64,000 nucleotides of DNA from Kazachstania africana CBS 2517 (Eukaryota > Ascomycota > Saccharomycetes > Saccharomycetales > Saccharomycetaceae), in NCBI RefSeq assembly GCF_000304475.1, contig NC_018947.1, forward strand, positions 186,001 through 250,000. Reading direction: 5' to 3'. The translations under genes were made by a program, and so were the position numbers. The stretch's first letter is position 1; each line of letters starts with the position of its first letter. Below the pieces are notes generated by a model. The model did not search any database. It was not told the origin of the DNA and saw nothing but the letters and a program-made list of their open reading frames with translations. Below are positions 1 through 9,749 of this stretch, piece after piece.

Positions 1-63
1 TCGGCGTCTTCCTACAATATATACTGTTGATAAAATCACATACTTTCATATTTATGTACTTAG

Positions 64-3000
64 TTATATTGCATTTTCTTCCAACTGCTCAATTTTAGCA
101 AGGGCTTCGGTGTATCTTTTATTCACGGGGTTACTGGCAGTTCTATTTCCGTTTGGGCCATGTCTTTTCACTTGCCTAGTTAACTCTTCACTATATTGTA
201 GTCTTAATATGGTCTTCAAGTCTTCTACCGAGCAGAATGACAACTCTTTTGATTGAATTTTGTTTAGCAGGGTTGCCTCACTTGAGCCGGCCAAAGTGTA
301 AAAACTTATTGCATTACCCATGGTGATCTCTGCAGGTTTGAAGTAAAGATTTCTGAGAGTATGTTGTAGAACATTTATATTCCTCAAAATTCTCTTTATA
401 CCATTGTTGTTTAATACAGTGATTGAATTGGCTCCCTTGATAAATGCAAAAGTATTGACGTCGTCAAGACCTGTGAAAATTTTATCCTTTTCTTCTACAG
501 GAAGTTCCTCTTTTAATTTATTTTCAATTGTTTTCAATTCATTCAATAGTATGCCAATATTTTGATCTAATTCTATACTACCCACATCAGAATTCCATAT
601 TTTCGTGAGCTGAAAGAACTTACCGATTCTGTAAATGGATCTCGTTCTTATGTCAAACCTTAATATCGACAGCAACCTATACTTCATTTCTATAAACTCA
701 TGAACAAGCTTGTTCAACCGTAAAGAACTCACTTTGTTAGATAAAAGTCTCAAACTCAAATTCTTATCCAATGCTTCCAAATTACCATATTCTGAGAGCG
801 CCCAATGATTTCTGATTTCATCGGCGTCGCCTTCAAAAGTGCTTGTGCTTTGCTCTTCTGAAGATTGTTCTGTTGGTTTTTCCAGGTCCGGAAGCCAACT
901 CAAAATCCAGCATATTGTACTTGTTAGATATATTGAAGCATCTAAAGTAAGTGTATTAAATAAATCACTGCTATTTATACCTTTGTTTTTAACATAAAAT
1001 TGATCGCAGAATTTAAATAATAGGGAGGTCTCAGTTTGACTATCTAAAGAACCCTTCGAACCATCCTGAAGAAGAAATTCTCTTTCAGTTTTCATTAAAT
1101 CGTCGTCCTTTAACCAAACAGATAGGATTTTCGTTTTTGAAATTTTATTCTTGGACCTACCAATTAAATTTTCAATAATATTTGAATAGTAAACGGAGAA
1201 CCTACTTAAAAGGCTCAGAACTACTTCGGTAAATTGTCCTCTATAAATATTAGAAGTATTCAAAACATATAAAACATTTTGAAAGAGGATTTTAAAGTCT
1301 GTGGCTGCCTTGAAAACGCTTCTGCGTTCCCCTACCTTTTCTAGTGCATATGGATTATTTGATTGCACTTTTTTCTGGAACAAGTAAGTAAAAGTTGTTT
1401 CCAACGCAGGTAGCCATCTAGCTTCCATGAAGTTGGAGAAAACTGCCATTGGTGGTTGGACAGAATCGTTTAACAACTCAGTTGATATGAATGTAGCTGT
1501 TGCTTTAGAGAACAGTAAAAAAGGCTCCAAAATAACTTTTATATTGAACACAGATGGTGGAAGTAAAGGTTCCTCTTGCTCAAAGAAATCATCCTCAATA
1601 TAAACAGAATCTAAGTCTATGTTAGTTGATGTTGTAAATCCTACAAAAATGTCCTTGAGCAGTGACTTCAATTCGCCTACATGTTCCTTGGCAATGGAGT
1701 TATCACCAAGATTGTCTTGCAATGAGAATAATTGCCTTGTATGTTTTCTTTGCTGCCCATTTTTTTCAGTTGGAGGGACATCATTCTGACTTAGAGAACC
1801 ATCGAAAAGATATCTTGAAAGTAACGTGTCGAGCTCGTCTAACATTTTTTTCCAGATGTCGTTGAACCTATATTGATGAGGGTTACCGCTCGTCATTTGT
1901 AATGAATTTGCAATTTCAAATATGGCTTTATGTCTTTGAATAGCAAGCAAAAGTTTTACAAAAATTTCCCAAAAACATTCTCTCATAATCAAGGATAATA
2001 GATCATTTATCGAGAGCCCAAAATCGTTGAAATTGTTAGGATTGGTTTTTAACTTCAGCAAAGTTGGATGAGAAAAACGAACTTTGTCAACACATTTTTG
2101 GATTAGGATGTGAACTTCTTCTTTACACCTGTCCAACAAAATACTTAGCATATTAGGGAGCTTATTTATGTCTTTAACTGACGATAACAATGCGTATAAA
2201 CGCACATATTCGGATGGTTCTCCTTCATGTGATATAGTTGCAATGTTTTGGTAGTATCCAGGATCTTGTTTAAGATTTGTAACAAATGCTTCTAATTTAT
2301 GGTTTATTTCTATTGATTGTTTGGATATATCAATATTGGAAATATTATAAAGATAATTTTCCAAACTAGTAAAGCCATTCTGAGCGATACTAACTGTTTC
2401 TAAAATGTTCGAGACAACATTAGCAAATTCCTTCTTGGAATATATGATATTATGTACTTCTTCAATCATATTTTGAAATAATGTATGCTCTTGTAATTCC
2501 AGTTGGTGACGAATTGGTTGTAAAAGCTTGATATCCCTAAGATCTGACATATTAAGTAAGACAAACCCTCTGTCCAGGAGTTTCTGTACGTTTTTATATT
2601 CTTCTTTCCTTATTGAATCTTCAATCTTTTCTGAAATTTGCAACAGTTCTTCGACAAGCGAAGCATTCTCAATAGTTTTAGCATAATGAACGCTCATTTC
2701 ATTTAACTCATCTAAAGAACCCTTCCTTATGGTAATGTTGTCATTGGCTGCTTTCAAATCCCTTTTAATGTCGCTTGTCATTTCTTGAGCATCAGTTAAC
2801 GCAGAAACAGTTTGTGAATAAGATGCCACGTTGGCATTGAATGCTTGACTATGTTCATTAACTACTGCTTTAAGATCTGAAGCAATTCTTTCCTGTAATT
2901 GGTTAAATTCCTCGTATCTGTGACTTAAACCAACAGAAGTATCATCGAGAAAAGCTAAAGCCAATTCTAAAGGGTTTGATTTATCACTTAATACTTTATT

Positions 3001-3138
3001 CCACTGGACCTTAACAAGACCCAAATCGTTTTCTAAAGTATCTAAGGTACCATTTCGAGCGATCTGTTCTCCTTCACTAGGGTTATTAATTGACAAAGCA
3101 CGTCTTCTTCTCCCCTGAGGAGGTGCCAAACTATCCAT
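64..3138 (-). CDS. SEC8: Exocyst subunit Sec8 (EXOC4)
   Basis: This 1024-residue protein is the Sec8 subunit of the exocyst, the octameric complex that tethers post-Golgi secretory vesicles to the plasma membrane at bud tips and the bud neck. The N-terminus (a basic GRRRRALSIN stretch, then PLELALAFLDDTSVGL and the RYEEFNQL segment near residues 75-82) closely matches S. cerevisiae Sec8. The length is close to the 1065 residues of that protein. The N-terminal third is predicted helical and coiled-coil-like, as is usual for exocyst rods, and no membrane segment is visible. The ATG at 3138 gives the conserved N-terminus directly. It lies tandem with SMK1, as YPR055W does with YPR054W in S. cerevisiae, which supports orthology. 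Confidence 0.96.
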   Translation of the reverse strand: MDSLAPPQGRRRRALSINNPSEGEQIARNGTLDTLENDLGLVKVQWNKVLSDKSNPLELALAFLDDTSVGLSHRYEEFNQLQERIASDLKAVVNEHSQAFNANVASYSQTVSALTDAQEMTSDIKRDLKAANDNITIRKGSLDELNEMSVHYAKTIENASLVEELLQISEKIEDSIRKEEYKNVQKLLDRGFVLLNMSDLRDIKLLQPIRHQLELQEHTLFQNMIEEVHNIIYSKKEFANVVSNILETVSIAQNGFTSLENYLYNISNIDISKQSIEINHKLEAFVTNLKQDPGYYQNIATISHEGEPSEYVRLYALLSSVKDINKLPNMLSILLDRCKEEVHILIQKCVDKVRFSHPTLLKLKTNPNNFNDFGLSINDLLSLIMRECFWEIFVKLLLAIQRHKAIFEIANSLQMTSGNPHQYRFNDIWKKMLDELDTLLSRYLFDGSLSQNDVPPTEKNGQQRKHTRQLFSLQDNLGDNSIAKEHVGELKSLLKDIFVGFTTSTNIDLDSVYIEDDFFEQEEPLLPPSVFNIKVILEPFLLFSKATATFISTELLNDSVQPPMAVFSNFMEARWLPALETTFTYLFQKKVQSNNPYALEKVGERRSVFKAATDFKILFQNVLYVLNTSNIYRGQFTEVVLSLLSRFSVYYSNIIENLIGRSKNKISKTKILSVWLKDDDLMKTEREFLLQDGSKGSLDSQTETSLLFKFCDQFYVKNKGINSSDLFNTLTLDASIYLTSTICWILSWLPDLEKPTEQSSEEQSTSTFEGDADEIRNHWALSEYGNLEALDKNLSLRLLSNKVSSLRLNKLVHEFIEMKYRLLSILRFDIRTRSIYRIGKFFQLTKIWNSDVGSIELDQNIGILLNELKTIENKLKEELPVEEKDKIFTGLDDVNTFAFIKGANSITVLNNNGIKRILRNINVLQHTLRNLYFKPAEITMGNAISFYTLAGSSEATLLNKIQSKELSFCSVEDLKTILRLQYSEELTRQVKRHGPNGNRTASNPVNKRYTEALAKIEQLEENAI

Positions 3139-3603
3139 TAGAAATATGAGATTGGTACTATAGAAAGTAAAAACCTAGAAACCCAAGCCAAATACTTTAA
3201 AAAACCGTCAGTTATATTTGGAACCAGGCTGCTATAGAGTTATTAATAAAGCAAAATTATCTACTGTTTGATGAAATATTCACTTTATATTCGCATCTTT
3301 TTTTCATTTTCGATCTTGGCTTAATGCGAAATGATCGAACTTCAAGTACATAGTACGGCTTGCTCATCTTACCGCATACTTATTGCAATTTACCAACAGT
3401 ACGAGCTATATATTATTTGTAGCATTTCCAATCGGCAACGATGACCTTGAAGAATGGTAGTAGCAAGAAAGGTGTGAAATTGTTGATGGTAATGAAGAAA
3501 CACAAGACATTCGTTTGCATGGGAGTTACTCGATGATGATGAGATGACAACAACAACAACAAAGTTCTATACAAATAAGAGATCGTTTATATGCTTCTAC
3601 TAC

Positions 3604-4860
3604 TTATATCGTTTCAGACTTTTTAAACTCGGTTACTTCCCCGATCAAGTACTCTCTGAGTTTAGCCATAGAATCAAGATTTCCCTCATATGAAAAATTG
3701 AATGGTCCATTATAGCATTCAGGTTCATCTTGTAAGGTTCTTACCGACTGCACGAACCTGTGCTCAATGGCTTCCGCAGCGGTATATCTCAGTTCTGGTT
3801 CCCAGGTCAATAGATGGTCTAATAAGTCCCAAGCATCGTTTGAAGCAAAGGGAAGATAAGTTGACCAGGGTATTTTCTTTCCTGGTGTCATTGTTTTATT
3901 TTTCAGAAGATTTAACGATTTTAATGAATTAAATTTCACCAACAAGTGGGTAGGAGGGAATCCTAGAACTTTGATTATTTCGAATGTTTGATGTATTGAA
4001 TCGTTTCCCATAAAAATTGGCTTTCTTGTGTAGAATTCTGCTAAGATACAACCAATCGCCCAGAGGTCAATTGCCTTCGTGTATGTATTTTGGGATAAAA
4101 TCAGTTCGGGAGCTCGATACCACCTTGTTGCAACATAGTTTGTAATTGGTTTCGTCTTTTTATTCTCTTGCTTCAATTGAAATTGATTGGAGATACCTCT
4201 GGCCAGACCAAAATCGCATATCTTGAGACAGCCATTCAACGTCACAAGTATATTACCAGGTTTCAAGTCTCTGTGAATCACTTCTGCACTATGAATATAT
4301 TTTAAGCCACATAATATTTGATAGAAGAAATATTTTATGTGAAACTCAGTCAATGAAACGTTTGAATGAATGATTTTGGCCAAATCATAATCAATTAATT
4401 CTTGATAACAATATAAACCATTGTATTGAGGGTTATTTTCCGAATACAATATCTCTAAGTCAATAAGATTGATGATATTTTTATGACCTCTGAAGAATTT
4501 CAAGAATTTCAATTCTCTTATTGCACGTTTGAGTAAAATTTCCCTCTGAAAGATATTAGTTATCTTTTTTATTGCTAGAAGTGTTTCTGGATTTGAATTT
4601 GATTTATCTCGAACAGAACATACTATACCATATGAACCTTTTCCTAATACCTCAACGACTTCGTAGCGATTTGGAATTGAAAATTTGGTACTTTCGTATA
4701 TGGTTCGATTTGTTTGTAAATATGTAGAAAAGCTTTCTAATTGTGAGTACAATAAATTTTTAATCTTACTTGAACTTTTATTTTTTATAGACGATTCATT
4801 TGGATCTTGCTGCTGATTTAAAAGTTGCGTATTATTATTCAAAGCATTTGTAAATGACAT
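3604..4860 (-). CDS. SMK1: Sporulation-specific MAP kinase Smk1
   Basis: A 418-residue protein kinase of the MAPK family, orthologous to Smk1, which controls spore-wall assembly late in meiosis. Visible motifs in order are the glycine loop GKGSYG (73-78), the catalytic lysine in AIKK (K98), HRDLKPGN (196-203), DFG (216-218), an activation-loop TNY (240-242) followed by VATRWYRAPE, and the MAPK insert. The TNY motif in place of the usual TEY/TGY is typical of Smk1. It is about 30 residues longer than S. cerevisiae Smk1 (388), mainly through an Asn/Gln/Ser-rich N-terminus before residue 60. It sits upstream of SEC8 in the same orientation as in S. cerevisiae. A middle-sporulation element lies about 100 bp upstream of the start. 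Confidence 0.95.
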   Translation of the reverse strand: MSFTNALNNNTQLLNQQQDPNESSIKNKSSSKIKNLLYSQLESFSTYLQTNRTIYESTKFSIPNRYEVVEVLGKGSYGIVCSVRDKSNSNPETLLAIKKITNIFQREILLKRAIRELKFLKFFRGHKNIINLIDLEILYSENNPQYNGLYCYQELIDYDLAKIIHSNVSLTEFHIKYFFYQILCGLKYIHSAEVIHRDLKPGNILVTLNGCLKICDFGLARGISNQFQLKQENKKTKPITNYVATRWYRAPELILSQNTYTKAIDLWAIGCILAEFYTRKPIFMGNDSIHQTFEIIKVLGFPPTHLLVKFNSLKSLNLLKNKTMTPGKKIPWSTYLPFASNDAWDLLDHLLTWEPELRYTAAEAIEHRFVQSVRTLQDEPECYNGPFNFSYEGNLDSMAKLREYLIGEVTEFKKSETI

Positions 4861-4960
4861 TCTCTCCCGTTGTTAAAACCCTCATTTCTATGTATTCAAT
4901 TGAACATACAAGCAATGATTCTTGTTTTCTGACATATTTTATTGCCTAACTTTGTAGTGA

Positions 4961-4967
4961 CGCAAAA
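4961..4967 (+). promoter_or_regulatory. Candidate middle sporulation element (Ndt80 site) of SMK1
   Basis: CGCAAAA in the context GTGACGCAAAAG matches the MSE core CRCAAAW. It lies about 100 bp upstream of the SMK1 start codon, in reverse orientation relative to that gene. S. cerevisiae SMK1 is a known Ndt80/MSE-driven middle meiotic gene, so placement and target agree. A 7-bp core can occur by chance. Confidence 0.55.
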
Positions 4968-5096
4968 GAGAGTTTGAACTTTTACTACTATTGAATAGTT
5001 GCCAAGTGTCGTTTTCTGACATGCTTTTATTCAAATTGTGTAGTTATTATGATTTCAGAGTGGTGACTTAGATCATGAAAGTCTTAATTATAGAAT

Positions 5097-5621
5097 CTAT
5101 CTAAGTTCTTCATTTAATATATATGATTTTTGGACTGCCTTCTCTGTCAGTGGTAAGATCAGTCTGTAGGCATCACCATGATTCAAATAGTATTTGTACA
5201 TTCTTTTGACTCTTATAAAACCCAGAGATTCATAAAGATTCAATGCAGCGAAGTTATCTACCTCTGTTTCGAGCATAATCTCATCACACCCACCTGTTTT
5301 CATTTTAACTATAGCCAATTTGGCCAAGTTTTTGGCAATACCCATTCTTCTATATTTATGATCCACAGCTAGCATGCCTATATAACCCCTTTCTCTTGCT
5401 GCTGCATGACATTCACTCTTCGAGATAATACAACCAATGGGTGTTTCTTTGTCCTCTGATTCGATATCAAATGCCAGCAATGCCAGTTCTGGCCACTGAT
5501 TCAGGAAATACCTATATACATAGATAGAGTAAGGTTCTGATAAATCTGCATCAATCAACTGTTTCACTTTATTCAACTGCACGTCATTATTCAAATCCAA
5601 TGCCCTGTATGTAATCTTCAT
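5097..5621 (-). CDS. MAK3: NatC N-terminal acetyltransferase catalytic subunit Mak3 (Naa30)
   Basis: A 174-residue GNAT-fold enzyme that acetylates N-termini beginning Met-Leu/Ile/Phe/Trp as the catalytic subunit of NatC. In S. cerevisiae it is needed for L-A virus coat-protein acetylation and for targeting of Arl3. The conserved block DADLSEPYSIYVYRYFLNQW (25-44) and the acetyl-CoA loop RRMGIA (91-96) followed by EIMLETEVDN and LNLYESLGF are diagnostic. The reading frame is open 14 codons further upstream (to 5663), but the ATG at 5621 gives MKITYRALD, which aligns with the S. cerevisiae start and its 176-residue length, so I place the start there. Divergent from ATG11. NHP6A, which lies between SMK1 and MAK3 in S. 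cerevisiae, is missing. Confidence 0.95.
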   Translation of the reverse strand: MKITYRALDLNNDVQLNKVKQLIDADLSEPYSIYVYRYFLNQWPELALLAFDIESEDKETPIGCIISKSECHAAARERGYIGMLAVDHKYRRMGIAKNLAKLAIVKMKTGGCDEIMLETEVDNFAALNLYESLGFIRVKRMYKYYLNHGDAYRLILPLTEKAVQKSYILNEELR

Positions 5622-6118
5622 ATTCCCACTACTGTCGAATGAACTGCGCTGCCACTGTATCAACGGCTTCCCGTCTTGTATTTGCTATATAAAACATCTA
5701 ATCACTACAATTTTTCAGATGCAACGAGAGAACGGCAGGAGCAACTTCATCTTCCTCTACAAAACTGCTGCTTACATGCAATTTTCCTGTAAGAAAACGT
5801 TGAATTGTCACTTTATCTCAGTAATAATCAACATTTTGCGGTCTAGATACATATACATATACATATATATTCAACTATTACTGGCGTCTCATCTTGCTAG
5901 GCGTAATGCCCATCTTCCTCCAGCTGATAACTTCGGGTACTCGTTAACGCGAATATCATTTTTGTATTATTAATTAAAAATTGATGTTAAGGGTATCGGC
6001 ATCTTCGTTGGAACTACTCATTATATAAGGTCAAGAATACGTTCTTGTTAAGCCTCATGGACACATTGTAATTCACAAAGTTTATAGGTCCATTCTGCAA
6101 AGACAGTGTTGAACTCAA
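5622..6118. promoter_or_regulatory. Divergent MAK3/ATG11 intergenic region with TACATA microsatellite
   Basis: A 497-bp region between two divergent starts. It holds a short (ATACAT)n-type microsatellite at about 5847-5870. No conserved ORF or RNA gene is apparent, and an 84-codon frame across it reads through the microsatellite and looks fortuitous. Confidence 0.6.
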
Positions 6119-9100
6119 ATGTCGGTGGAAAGTATTAAAAACAAGAGTGCAGTTGATGTCGGAAGCGAAGAGGTCCATGATCGTTCCAATAAAGCAGCCG
6201 ATACAACCATCGTAAATGCCATAACAGGGGATATTATCGATACTGATTTGAAATTCTTTGCCACATTTAATGATTTCAGGAAATTTATCGTATCTAAGTG
6301 GTTCATCCCACTCGATCAACTATTGATACTTTTACCCTTTGGTAGTAAGCTGAAACAATCAAATTTTAATAATATGTTCAGCGATCTGAAGACTAATGGT
6401 GTGACTTCCTTGAAGAAACAGTTATATGTCTTTGATAGAAGATGTTTCTCTACTATGAACAAGCCATCCATTCTTATAAACGGTGACAATGATGACGGCG
6501 GTGGCGGCTCTAATAAACAAGAAATCTTAGATCGATCATGCAAGTTGCTAGATGAGTTAATAGAGTATAAGCAAAACCCCATGACAGATCTCTCCTTAAT
6601 TCAACCTGTAACCTCTCCATTGTCAGAAATAAATATACCCTTTGAGAAAGATAAATCAAATTTATTACCGTTTCAAAAAATCACGAGTATAGTCACCACC
6701 AATTTAGGATGGCTAAGTGCCCTCGAAATCGACGTTTATTACCTAAAATTACTTATAAAAGATACGGTGAAACAGATCGATTTGATACTGGAATCGCTAA
6801 ATGTATGTTTGGCCTATTTAAACATGTACTCATACGATGCTGAGAAGTTGCTTAAATCAAATATTAGTTTTTTTCATGAACTGAGGGAGATTAAGAAAAA
6901 TTCCATAGACAATTGGGAAAATCATTATGATAATTTTCTTACTGGCTTCAATGATATAAATGGCCATCCATTAACGTCTTATATCAACAAAAAAGATTTA
7001 TTTGATTATAGTGCCCTTTTGATAAAATTAGATAATAAGATTGACGATAATTTCAAAAAAATTGTACAAGGTTTTGAAGTTATTAATCATTTGCAAAATG
7101 ATACAATAGGTGGAAATGTTACGGAACTGAAAAAATCATATTCCATAAGTGACAAAGAGGAAAAATATAGGTTGGAAAATGAAATGCTCCCCATTTTTGA
7201 AGATCTCCTTTCCTCCATTCGTAATTCAAGTCACGAAATATTAGAACTCGATGAATTAACGGTTTCAAAGGACCAACTAATAGAATTCAATAAATGCCTT
7301 TTAAAAGATAAGAATGACACTGTGAAGAAATTGTACACGATATCAAGGGCTTTGTACTCACAGGCTGAAGATATTTTTAATATAAAGAAGAAATTGCAGA
7401 TACATTCTATTGTTCTATTGGGTCAGATTTCTTTTACACAAATCGAAATTTTAAACGTAAAGAACTTTCTGTTGAATGAAAGCAATAAGGATCTTCAAGA
7501 TTATCAAAAATGGGAGAGCAAATTTGCCAGTATTTTTGATTTACCAATAGTATACACCTTGGAATCAATAGAGATTTATCGTAGAAAGTTTTGGTACTGC
7601 CAAGTTTTGCTTTTCTTTCTAAATAGCTCAAACCAATTTGACAAGATCATAAATGCTGAAATCTCATTGCGAGAAAAATGGCTAAAAATTTATGATCTGA
7701 GTTTAATCCCAATAACCGCTGAGGATACTTCCTCTAATGAAGATTTAAAGCAATTATGTACCTTTCTTTTCAATACCAAAGATCCAAAGAAATTATATGC
7801 ATCTATAGATAGAGAAGTCAAGGCATTGTACCCAGTTTTAGAAGGATACGTCACTTTTATCAACACATATATTGAGAAAATTGCCTATTCAAAGACTAAT
7901 GAACCAGTACTAGGAATAATACAGCGCAATTTCAAAGAGGCAAAAAATCTGAGTTTACAATTTGATAATATTAGTGATTCAAATACTCTAGAAATTGAAA
8001 ATGAAGATAGTGAAACAAAGCTCATCAACCGTCTGCAAGCAAGAATTAAAAAACTGGAAGGCCTTTTACACGATGCAACGTTTTTGAATGGAAATTCATG
8101 GCCACCAGGTCTGTTGAAAACAAGCTTCTTTCAAAAGGGCTTTCAAGACTCTAACAGAAAGCTTCTTATGGATTCATCATCGACTACCTTAGAGCCAAAT
8201 GTGTATGATGTGGAAGTAGTCCGTCACCGAGATGTTATGAAGCTACAAAATTTGCAATCACAAGTCAATGAATTGAAAGATAAGATAAAACTCTTGACAT
8301 TAGAAAATGCAACGAAAGATGAGGAACTTTTAAACCAACGAAACTCTATGGTGGATCTAACCATTGAGAAAAATGCCTATAGGGAAACTCTGAATCATCT
8401 AAATACTCAACTAACTGGGATTGCTAATGCACAAGAGAGAAACTCAGATATTAAATCTTATGATTTACAGCTGAAGAAGCAGATTGATGAGCTTATTGAA
8501 ATAAACAAGAGTCAAACAACTGAATATAATGCTCTCGCTGCTAAATTTGAGAATGCGAAGATCGAATTGGAGAGTATAGAAGAAAAGGGAATGCAAATTC
8601 AGGAGAGGCAAGCCGAAGAGATAGAATTGTTAGAAAGGAACAGTCATGACCAGCAGCAAGAAATAAACCAACTGAAAGAGAAAATAAAGGTATTACCTGA
8701 TACTGAGACAGAGGGAACACAAACTGAGTCACTTTCTGAAGAAAGGCTGGCGCCATTATCTGACAAGGGTCTGGCACTCAAGGTTTTCGACATTCTTACA
8801 TCAAACGTCTATATTCTAGAAAATATTGGGTTACTATTGACTACTGATGAAAAACATAAAAATGAGCTTCTTATTAGAAGAGTCAAGGGGCTAAAGAAAG
8901 ATGTCAGTCAAAGTTTGCTGGATGAAAGTGTGCGATTAATCGAGCCTAGTGGAGATAATGTAAGTCAACTAGGAATTAAAAGTGATGTCTACCATGAACT
9001 GAAGAGTGCACTGGCGAACACTAAGAACGGTGCTGAACTTGGAATGCAGTTTTCACAGTTTATAGAGAAATTTTACGATGATAAGCTGTTTGCTACTGCT

Positions 9101-9664
9101 GTTATAAAGAGGTTCAAAGACATAGAGTTCCTAGCTAAAAAATTAACCAAAGAAAACAAGCTAAAAAGTAACCTGTTGGAAAACCTTAATAATCAAAAAA
9201 TTGCATTGAAGAGCTTTCAAGCAGGTGATTTGGCTCTCTTTCTGCCAACTAGGGAAAATGACACTTCATCCGATGCATCTTCACCTTTAATTGCATCTTT
9301 AAATTCATCCTTTTCATCTGTTGATCTTTCTACACCTCCGTCTTTACCGTTGGATGCTGCTTCTTCTCCACAAGTCTCTAAAACAAGACAGCGGGCCGGC
9401 AAGACTAAACAGAATTATAATAGAAATAGCGCTAATGTAGAGAATAAAAAGGTTAAGCCATGGGCAGCGTTTACCGCCTCTGAGAACGGTGCCAGGTATT
9501 TGTTCAAAGATTCTGAGTTGCTACCAGTTGATAGAGAATGGTTTATTGGTAAGATTAGGACCGTACAGAAGAATACGGTGACAGACTTCGGGGCGAATCC
9601 TTTAAGGTTGGTGAAAGGCTCTGTTTGGTATGAGCTTACAGCCGATATCATATATTTTGCATAA
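6119..9664 (+). CDS. ATG11: Selective-autophagy scaffold Atg11
   Basis: An 1181-residue scaffold, nearly identical in length to S. cerevisiae Atg11 (1178). It recruits cargo receptors (Atg19, Atg32, Atg36) and the Atg1 kinase to the pre-autophagosomal structure for the Cvt pathway, pexophagy and mitophagy. The C-terminal Atg11 domain is very well conserved (NGARYLFKDSELLPVDREWF and GANPLRLVKGSVWYELTADI, last 70 residues). The middle (about residues 690-870) is a long coiled coil rich in Leu/Glu/Lys/Gln, as expected for Atg11 dimerisation and receptor binding. A Ser/Pro-rich linker (about 1045-1085) precedes the C-terminal domain. The ATG at 6119 follows an A-rich context. It converges on MSF1 with 85 bp between them; S. 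cerevisiae has TAH18 in that gap. Confidence 0.95.
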   Translation: MSVESIKNKSAVDVGSEEVHDRSNKAADTTIVNAITGDIIDTDLKFFATFNDFRKFIVSKWFIPLDQLLILLPFGSKLKQSNFNNMFSDLKTNGVTSLKKQLYVFDRRCFSTMNKPSILINGDNDDGGGGSNKQEILDRSCKLLDELIEYKQNPMTDLSLIQPVTSPLSEINIPFEKDKSNLLPFQKITSIVTTNLGWLSALEIDVYYLKLLIKDTVKQIDLILESLNVCLAYLNMYSYDAEKLLKSNISFFHELREIKKNSIDNWENHYDNFLTGFNDINGHPLTSYINKKDLFDYSALLIKLDNKIDDNFKKIVQGFEVINHLQNDTIGGNVTELKKSYSISDKEEKYRLENEMLPIFEDLLSSIRNSSHEILELDELTVSKDQLIEFNKCLLKDKNDTVKKLYTISRALYSQAEDIFNIKKKLQIHSIVLLGQISFTQIEILNVKNFLLNESNKDLQDYQKWESKFASIFDLPIVYTLESIEIYRRKFWYCQVLLFFLNSSNQFDKIINAEISLREKWLKIYDLSLIPITAEDTSSNEDLKQLCTFLFNTKDPKKLYASIDREVKALYPVLEGYVTFINTYIEKIAYSKTNEPVLGIIQRNFKEAKNLSLQFDNISDSNTLEIENEDSETKLINRLQARIKKLEGLLHDATFLNGNSWPPGLLKTSFFQKGFQDSNRKLLMDSSSTTLEPNVYDVEVVRHRDVMKLQNLQSQVNELKDKIKLLTLENATKDEELLNQRNSMVDLTIEKNAYRETLNHLNTQLTGIANAQERNSDIKSYDLQLKKQIDELIEINKSQTTEYNALAAKFENAKIELESIEEKGMQIQERQAEEIELLERNSHDQQQEINQLKEKIKVLPDTETEGTQTESLSEERLAPLSDKGLALKVFDILTSNVYILENIGLLLTTDEKHKNELLIRRVKGLKKDVSQSLLDESVRLIEPSGDNVSQLGIKSDVYHELKSALANTKNGAELGMQFSQFIEKFYDDKLFATAVIKRFKDIEFLAKKLTKENKLKSNLLENLNNQKIALKSFQAGDLALFLPTRENDTSSDASSPLIASLNSSFSSVDLSTPPSLPLDAASSPQVSKTRQRAGKTKQNYNRNSANVENKKVKPWAAFTASENGARYLFKDSELLPVDREWFIGKIRTVQKNTVTDFGANPLRLVKGSVWYELTADIIYFA

Positions 9665-9749
9665 GGATTAGTTGGGATTAAGTTTATTTACATATATGTT
9701 TACACTCTTATAATAACTAATCATAATTTATTTACACGATTTTATTTTA

